The translations under genes and the position numbers were made by a program. A stretch of DNA of 64,000 nucleotides, from positions 79,504-143,503 of IMG/VR virus record IMGVR_UViG_3300050821_009780. One strand, given 5' to 3'. Shown piece after piece: positions 56,799 through 61,761 of this stretch (position 1 is the stretch's first letter; each line of letters opens with the position of its first letter). Below the pieces are notes generated by a model, which worked only from the letters and a program-made list of their open reading frames with translations, did not search any database and was not told the origin of the DNA. This stretch comes from a virus.

Positions 56799-57051
56799 TC
56801 GGCTGCTCCCTGACCGGGAGCATGAGCTCTACAGCGGTGCGGGCCGGCAGGTAGGCGACGGTCACCCGGTCCTCGCCCAGGCGGAACTCCACCGGCTCGC
56901 GGGGCACCGCTATCCAGACCGTGCTGCCGGCCTCGTCGCGCCGTCGCCGCCCGGGGTCGAGCAGCACATCGCACTCGACATCCCACAGGCCGGGGCGCAC
57001 GATGCAGACGCCGCGCGGCGGGTCCGGCGGCTTCTTCCTGAACAGCCTCAT
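56791..57051 (-). CDS. Hypothetical protein (86 aa)
   Basis: ATG 57051, overlapping the upstream stop. Starts with the basic MRLFRKKPPDPPRG, then strand-rich DVECDVLLDPG and VTVAYLPARTAVEL. Not assigned. Confidence 0.5.
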   Translation of the reverse strand: MRLFRKKPPDPPRGVCIVRPGLWDVECDVLLDPGRRRRDEAGSTVWIAVPREPVEFRLGEDRVTVAYLPARTAVELMLPVREQPNG

Positions 57052-57263
57052 CCCGGCACCACGTGAAGCCGGGCCTCCGGGCGGTCCTCCGCGCTCAGCA
57101 GGGCGGTGCAGGTGGAGGACAGGTGGAGGCCGCAGCTGTACTGGGCGTCCGTCCGCCGGGTGCCGACCGACACCAGCCACAGGGCGCGGCAGCCGCACTC
57201 AAAGCCGTTGCGACCGCGACCTCCCGCGAACTGGCAGGTCTGGGTAAAGGGAATCTCGCTCAT
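57048..57263 (-). CDS. Cys-rich hypothetical protein (71 aa)
   Basis: ATG 57263. Five Cys including FECGCRAL near residue 23 and a HLSSTC segment; a small zinc or disulfide fold is possible. Overlap with the next start is 4 bases. Confidence 0.5.
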   Translation of the reverse strand: MSEIPFTQTCQFAGGRGRNGFECGCRALWLVSVGTRRTDAQYSCGLHLSSTCTALLSAEDRPEARLHVVPG

Positions 57264-57270
57264 GCCCGTG

Positions 57271-57585
57271 CTACGCCGCCAGCGGCAGCGCGCCCCAGGC
57301 CCAGCCCTTGGCGGGGCCGCGGCCGGTGGGGCACTGCGCCCGGCCCCGGACGGTCCAGGTGCCGGGCGCCCAGCCGGCGGTGTCCACGTACCCCGACCAG
57401 GCCCGGAGCGCCTCATCCCACTCCAGCTCGACGATCCGGTCCGGGCGGTCGCGCTGGGAAGGATCGTGCTCCGGGTCGCGGCCCGGCTCCCAGAACTCGG
57501 CCAGGGCGTAGCCGTCGCGCTGGACCTTCCCGTCGGCGGTGGCGGCCTTCACCCGGACGAGCGCGGTCTGTCCTGCCTGGAGCAT
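57271..57585 (-). CDS. Hypothetical strand-rich protein (104 aa)
   Basis: ATG-type start at 57585. Beta-rich with FWEPGRDPEHDPSQRDRPD loop and GTWTVRGRAQCPTGRGP near the end. No family recognised. Confidence 0.5.
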   Translation of the reverse strand: MLQAGQTALVRVKAATADGKVQRDGYALAEFWEPGRDPEHDPSQRDRPDRIVELEWDEALRAWSGYVDTAGWAPGTWTVRGRAQCPTGRGPAKGWAWGALPLAA

Positions 57586-57591
57586 GCCCTG

Positions 57592-57777
57592 CTAATCGCC
57601 GAGCAGCTCTTCGGCCACCCACTCGACGAACCCGGCCTCGCCATCGTCCTCTTCCCAGAGGAAAGACAGGCCGCCCGGGCCGTTGACGGGCGCCCACCCG
57701 GCCAGGGCGCGGTCGGAGGGCTGCTGGTAGAACAGCAGCCAGACAGCGGCAGCCGTCAGGTCCAGGGGATCGCTCAC
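57592..57777 (-). CDS. DRALAGW-motif protein (61 aa)
   Basis: GTG-type start at 57777. LLFYQQPSDRALAGWAPVNG aligns with LLCWLQPTDRALAGWCPADG of the protein at 58582-58944, so the two are paralogues. Acidic C-terminus (FVEWVAEELLGD) has its match there too (LFVQWLSSTYG). Function unknown. Confidence 0.6.
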   Translation of the reverse strand: MSDPLDLTAAAVWLLFYQQPSDRALAGWAPVNGPGGLSFLWEEDDGEAGFVEWVAEELLGD

Positions 57778-57784
57778 GGCCCTG

Positions 57785-58054
57785 CTACGGCTCCCGGAAG
57801 AAGATCCCCCGCAGGGCCTCGGCGAAGCCCTGAGCGGCCTTGGTGAGGTTCGCCGGATCGTACTCGGCGTCCAGCTTCCCCTCGCCGTTCTCGAACACCT
57901 TCAGCAGCACCGTGCGGCTGTCGCGGGCCATGATGACGATACTGGCCGCCGGAGGCGGGCAGAGGTTCGCGGCGGTCACGGACCCGGCGTATGCCGGATT
58001 CCCGGAAACGGACAGCTCGCTATCGCGCAGGCTGTACGGCTCGTCGCCCCTCAC
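57785..58054 (-). CDS. Hypothetical protein (89 aa)
   Basis: GTG 58054 in a GTGA overlap. SIVIMARDSRTVLLKVFENG is a strand pair, followed by an acidic helix. No family recognised. Confidence 0.5.
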   Translation of the reverse strand: MRGDEPYSLRDSELSVSGNPAYAGSVTAANLCPPPAASIVIMARDSRTVLLKVFENGEGKLDAEYDPANLTKAAQGFAEALRGIFFREP

Positions 58055-58317
58055 GCCGGGGGCGCCCAGTCGATGAGGCCGCGCCCGCCGTCGCCGACCT
58101 CGACCGCGAAGCCGGTCATGGGCGGCAGGACGTCGCACTCGATCTGGTAGGTGAGCGCGGGATCGACGTCCTGCACCGGGCGGGCGGCCCAGTAGGCCAC
58201 GGTGCCCTTCTTCGTCTGGCGGTCGCGGCCGGGGGCGCGGACCAGCTCGCACTCGACGGCGGTGCCGTCGGCGAACCGCAGCCGGACTCCGCCGGGGGCT
58301 GTCTGGGTGTCGCTCAT
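58051..58317 (-). CDS. Hypothetical strand-rich protein (88 aa)
   Basis: ATG 58317 with AAAAAGGAG upstream, a strong ribosome binding site. Beta-rich with VRLRFADGTAVECELVRAPG and VDPALTYQIECDV. First gene downstream of the repeat cluster, so it may be transcribed from it. Not assigned. Confidence 0.55.
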   Translation of the reverse strand: MSDTQTAPGGVRLRFADGTAVECELVRAPGRDRQTKKGTVAYWAARPVQDVDPALTYQIECDVLPPMTGFAVEVGDGGRGLIDWAPPA

Positions 58318-58426
58318 CACGTCTCCTTTTTATCTTCCTGCTCCGTGTGTATCACCCCCGGCGGGCCGGAGCCGCCGGGAGACCTTCCCCCGGCCGTTTC
58401 GCCGGGACGCGCGGGTGGTGCCGTGC

Positions 58427-58594
58427 ACTGCTGACGTAACTGGTAGGTACCAGGCAGCTTACTGCTGACGTCAGCAGTTACGGTGTGATGCTGACCTGTA
58501 ACGTCAGCGGTTAGCACTTCGGCTGCACCTGAATGTGTGCTGATGACGTCAGCAGTCAGTGCAGTATGCTGACTAGTTACGTTACAGGTCAGCA
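58427..58594. repeat. Cluster of TGCTGAC/GTCAGCA repeats (candidate origin, centromere or operator array)
   Basis: This 170-base stretch is the AT-richest part of the region and holds at least five direct TGCTGA(C) copies (near 58428, 58462, 58489, 58538, 58567) and four inverted GTCAGC copies (near 58470, 58503, 58549, 58588). Several form GCTGACGTCAGC palindromes. GCTGACCTGTAACGT at about 58490 and ACGTTACAGGTCAGC at about 58578 are a 15-base inverted pair. No credible gene covers it. Iteron-type origins, parS-like sites and multi-operator promoters all look like this. Confidence 0.7.
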
Positions 58595-58944
58595 CTGTGC
58601 GGGTCCGTCCTGGCCGCCTCGGACCGGCGGCTCACCTGGCAGTGGCCGTCCCGGGCGACCGCCGCCATGTCCTGCCGCTCGGTGGACCGGGTCTCCAGCT
58701 GCGGGCCGTAGGTGGAGGACAGCCACTGCACGAACAGGTCCTCCGCGTACGGGTGGCTGCCCCCGGAACCGGGGGCGTACCGCCAGCCGTCGGCCGGGCA
58801 CCAGCCCGCCAGCGCGCGGTCCGTGGGCTGCAGCCAGCACAGGAGCAGCAGCCCGGCCCCCGAGGGGGACAGCACGGCCGGGAGCGGGTGCAGCGGCTCC
58901 ACGGGGCCGCAGGGGGCCTCTCCGGGCCGCTCAGCGTCCGTCAC
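58582..58944 (-). CDS. DRALAGW-motif protein, long form (120 aa)
   Basis: GTG 58944. The core LLLCWLQPTDRALAGWC matches the 61-residue protein at 57592-57777, with extra N- and C-terminal arms. The C-terminal part (ARDGHCQVSRRSEAARTD) is basic. Its stop codon TAA is inside the repeat cluster, so the array begins where the gene ends. Confidence 0.55.
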   Translation of the reverse strand: MTDAERPGEAPCGPVEPLHPLPAVLSPSGAGLLLLCWLQPTDRALAGWCPADGWRYAPGSGGSHPYAEDLFVQWLSSTYGPQLETRSTERQDMAAVARDGHCQVSRRSEAARTDPHSADL

Positions 58945-59077
58945 GGGTCTCGCCCTTCCGCCGGGCCAGGGCGGCCAGCAGCCGGGCGTACAGGGCCGCT
59001 ACGCGGCTCGCAGCCGCCGTGACCGCCGGGTCCGGGCAGTCGCAGGTCAGGCCGTCGCCGGTCACGACCGCAGCCAT
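58931..59077 (-). CDS. Hypothetical protein (48 aa)
   Basis: ATG 59077. LTCDCPDP near residue 10 then a helix ending RRKGETRDGR. Overlaps both neighbours by about 14 bases. Small but well coupled. Confidence 0.45.
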   Translation of the reverse strand: MAAVVTGDGLTCDCPDPAVTAAASRVAALYARLLAALARRKGETRDGR

Positions 59078-59226
59078 TCCCAGACGGTGCGGCCCTGCTC
59101 GCAGCACAGGCGGCACACCATGGACCGGCGGAACGTGCCCATCTGGCAGAACAGGCACGGGACCGGGTGAGCCGTCCTGCCGGGCAGCTGCTCCTGGACG
59201 GGCCCTAGCGGGCCGACGGGTTCCAC
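59062..59226 (-). CDS. Zinc-ribbon mini-protein (54 aa)
   Basis: GTG 59226 with AGGAGA eight bases upstream. CLFC at residue 24 and CRLCC at residue 38 form a zinc knuckle. The longer frame to 59337 would run through a leader hairpin and is not favoured. Confidence 0.55.
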   Translation of the reverse strand: MEPVGPLGPVQEQLPGRTAHPVPCLFCQMGTFRRSMVCRLCCEQGRTVWEWLRS

Positions 59227-59283
59227 GGGGAATTTCTCCTGAGAAGAAGACGGCGGAAATTTGCAGTGCGGATCGGTTAGTAG

Positions 59284-59328
59284 TACCCCCGGCCAAAGAC
59301 GGCAGTTATACGTACTCCTCCGGGGGTA
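59284..59328 (-). promoter_or_regulatory. Leader stem-loop in the gap 59227-59344
   Basis: TACCCCCGG and CCGGGGGTA pair over a 27-base loop. No T-tract follows the stem. It lies about 60 bases upstream of the zinc-ribbon start and could control readthrough or translation. No clear promoter was found in the gap. Confidence 0.4.
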
Positions 59329-59344
59329 ACTGCTCATTTACTTG

Positions 59345-60751
59345 TCACGAGCCAATGTTCTGCAGGCCGAACATACGACCGCGGTAGGGGTTGTATGTAG
59401 CGGCGACGGCGGTGTTCCCGGACAGGGTCACCTGGATGGGGCTGGGCACCCCGGTGAACCGCTGGCAGGCCAGCATGGTCCAGGTGACGCTGAACCGGTT
59501 GGCCAGCGCCAGGGCGGCGTTCAGGCCGGTGCCGGCCACGAACGTCGGGACCGGGAACCGGGACTCGGTGTCGTAGTCGAGCTGCAGCCGGGGCTCGCCG
59601 ACCAGGCCGAGCAGCGCGCAGTACCGCGCGGTGTCGTTGCCGTTGCCGGTCTCCGGCTGGCCGACCTGGAGCCGGTACAGGTTCTGCAGGAACAGGTCGG
59701 GGCGGCCCGCGGGCGGCGGCTGGCCGTTGTTCGTCACGAAGTCGTCCAGGCCCGGCACCAGCGCGGGCGGGTAGCCCTGGAACTCGGCGGCCTGCTCCTC
59801 CTGGAGCGGGGCGGACGGGGCGGTGACAGCCGGGTCCACCTGGTTGAGTACCTTCCAGGTGCTGCAGCCCAGCGCGCCGTCCACCACGTTGACAACCTCC
59901 TGGTCCGAGCCGTTGAACAGCTCGGCGGCCCCGGGCAGGCCGGCCCGGTTGACGGCGTTGTCCTGGGCGACCGCGCCCCCGGCGGTGACCAGCTCGGCCG
60001 ACGGCACGTTGTCGGACTGGTCCTGGTCCACGATGGAAAAGTCCCGGGTGGACGGGCACGGCAGGCCGTCGCTGGCGGTGCCAAGCGGCGGGACGTGCAC
60101 CAGGCCGCCGCTGACGGCGGTGCGCAGCGCGGCGAAGAACTGCGGGCTGTTCGCCCACGCCTGCTGGGCGAAGTTGACGAAGAACGCCGCGCCGGGGCCG
60201 GCCAGCTTGAGCTGGTTGCCGTTGAACCCGGTCCAGACGGTGACGACCGCGCCGGGCGGGACAGCGGCCGGGACGATGGGCACGGCCGGGGTGTGCCCGT
60301 CCGGCACCACCAGCGGGTAGTAGACGCTCAGGGCCCCGGTGGCGGGATCGAGGATGGTCGCCTGCACGAACGCCCCGGTCTGGGCGTTCTCGGCGCAGGG
60401 CACGGTGGCGGTCTCCAGGAACCACGGCTGGGACAGCCCGGCGGCGCTCAGCGGGTCGGCCGGGACGTTCAGCGTGCACTGCGGGGCCGCGAGCAGGTTG
60501 CTGAGCTGCTGCTGCTCGCCGGCGGTCATCGGGCTGGGGAGGGCCGCCGCGCTGTCGTTCGTGGTGCCGGCGGGCGGGTTGTTCGCCAGCAGGTGCGCGG
60601 AGTGCGGGGCCGGGGAGGCGGCCGGGCGGTGCAGCTGGCCGGGGAGGGCCGCGGCGGCGAGGACGAGGGCCCCGCCCCCGGCGAGTGCGCCTATCTTGAC
60701 CCAGGAGACGTGCTGCCCCCTGGGGGGACGCGGACGGGAGTGCTTTGCCAT
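59345..60751 (-). CDS. Exported or membrane-anchored protein (468 aa)
   Basis: ATG 60751 is chosen; the frame is open to 61423, but that part overlaps two other genes. A basic start (MAKHSRPRPPRG) and a hydrophobic segment WVKIGALAGGGALVLAAAAL (about 17-36) act as signal peptide or anchor. The rest is a Pro/Gly/Asn-rich mature part with six or so spaced Cys, consistent with disulfides outside the cell. No domain recognised; it resembles secreted actinobacterial proteins in composition. May alter the host surface or sit in the virion. Confidence 0.65.
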   Translation of the reverse strand: MAKHSRPRPPRGQHVSWVKIGALAGGGALVLAAAALPGQLHRPAASPAPHSAHLLANNPPAGTTNDSAAALPSPMTAGEQQQLSNLLAAPQCTLNVPADPLSAAGLSQPWFLETATVPCAENAQTGAFVQATILDPATGALSVYYPLVVPDGHTPAVPIVPAAVPPGAVVTVWTGFNGNQLKLAGPGAAFFVNFAQQAWANSPQFFAALRTAVSGGLVHVPPLGTASDGLPCPSTRDFSIVDQDQSDNVPSAELVTAGGAVAQDNAVNRAGLPGAAELFNGSDQEVVNVVDGALGCSTWKVLNQVDPAVTAPSAPLQEEQAAEFQGYPPALVPGLDDFVTNNGQPPPAGRPDLFLQNLYRLQVGQPETGNGNDTARYCALLGLVGEPRLQLDYDTESRFPVPTFVAGTGLNAALALANRFSVTWTMLACQRFTGVPSPIQVTLSGNTAVAATYNPYRGRMFGLQNIGS

Positions 60752-60803
60752 GAAAGGTAACCTGCTTCTTCCTGCTTCGGAACGGTGAAGGTCCTGCGGG
60801 TAT

Positions 60804-60935
60804 CTAGTAGCCGAGCCACGCTCCTCCCTGGCGGTGGACCTCGTAGAGCCCGAGCAGCAGCATCGCCAGGACGGCGAGGGCGACGGCGACCCCCAGCACG
60901 GTGGCAGCCGCGAGCTGGGCGCCGCGCCGGGACAT
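60804..60935 (-). CDS. Single-span membrane mini-protein (43 aa)
   Basis: ATG 60935. Residues 8-30 are one transmembrane helix (LAAATVLGVAVALAVLAMLL), with RR before it and a charged YEVHRQGG tail. Placed between an exported protein and a polytopic membrane protein, so it may be a subunit of the same envelope system. Confidence 0.55.
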   Translation of the reverse strand: MSRRGAQLAAATVLGVAVALAVLAMLLLGLYEVHRQGGAWLGY

Positions 60936-60939
60936 CGCC

Positions 60940-61749
60940 TTACGCGAGGAGGGCCGCTCGGACGGCAGCGCGCACCTCCTCGCCCGCCAGCACCGCGAGG
61001 CCGGCCAGGGCCAGCATGCCCAGGGCGGCCAGCACGGCCCACCAGCCGCCGGTGGAGTACCCGGCCGCCCGCCACTCCTTGATCCCCTTGCGCAGGCGGG
61101 GGCGGCGCACGGCGGCGGCGGGCAGGGTGAGCGCGAGGTAGGCCCCGGCGTCCAGCCAGGCGTGCAGCGCGGCCAGATGCACCGCGACGCAGGCCCAGAC
61201 GGCCCACACGCCCCAGCGCTGCCAGCGCTTCCACTCCGGGCCGAGCAGCCGCTGGGCGACGGTGCTGGAGGTGGCCGCCATGGGCAGCAGCAGCACGACG
61301 AGCAGGGTGCCGGTCCAGTCCACGGCGGTCCCGGCGGCCCGGTCGGCCATCCCCGGCGGCGGCGCGGTCAGGTGCAGCGCCAGGCCGAGGGCGCCGCAGC
61401 CGAACACCCAGTTGCCGTACCACCAGCGCAGCTTCGCGACGGGCAGCCGGGCGACGGTGATCACGGGGGTGACCGCGAGACAGGCGGCGAGGGCGAGGAC
61501 GGCGTCGTAGCCGAGCACGGTGTCGGCGTAGGCCAGGACCTGCCCGTGCCAGGCGGCGCGGACCAGGGCGAGGACGGGCAGCACGGGCCAGGTGCGCAGG
61601 GCGACCCGGGCCAGCAGGTGGCGCGGCTCGGCGGAGATGACCCGCAGCGCCCCGGTGACCGGCCCGGGGGGTCGCGCAGCGGGCACGGCAGCATGCCTGC
61701 CGCGCACGCTTTTAGCGGCCTGCGCTGTCAAAAGCCTGTCTCCCACCAC
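60940..61749 (-). CDS. Polytopic membrane protein, ferric-reductase/MsrQ-like
   Basis: Up to 269 residues from GTG 61749; the true start may be later, since the first 40 residues are Arg/Pro-rich. About six hydrophobic helices. ATSSTVAQRLLGPEWKRW with WACVAVHLAALHAW resembles the ITS...LG..W..LH...H segment of the ferric reductase-like transmembrane domain (MsrQ/YedZ), where His residues hold haem. His in LALHLTA would be the partner. Redox or electron-transfer function in the host membrane is possible. It lies upstream of the mini-protein and exported protein. Confidence 0.55.
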   Translation of the reverse strand: MVGDRLLTAQAAKSVRGRHAAVPAARPPGPVTGALRVISAEPRHLLARVALRTWPVLPVLALVRAAWHGQVLAYADTVLGYDAVLALAACLAVTPVITVARLPVAKLRWWYGNWVFGCGALGLALHLTAPPPGMADRAAGTAVDWTGTLLVVLLLPMAATSSTVAQRLLGPEWKRWQRWGVWAVWACVAVHLAALHAWLDAGAYLALTLPAAAVRRPRLRKGIKEWRAAGYSTGGWWAVLAALGMLALAGLAVLAGEEVRAAVRAALLA

Positions 61750-61761
61750 GACGACTGAGGC

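Noticed and set aside
58317-58595. 92-codon minus-strand frame across the repeat cluster
   Set aside because: It reads Thr/Ala/Asp repeats purely because of the DNA repeats; it has no ribosome binding site and would overlap the end of the upstream gene.
59334-60479. 381-codon frame parallel to the exported protein
   Set aside because: Arg/Gly/Pro-rich shadow of the 468-residue gene, which has a credible start and signal segment.
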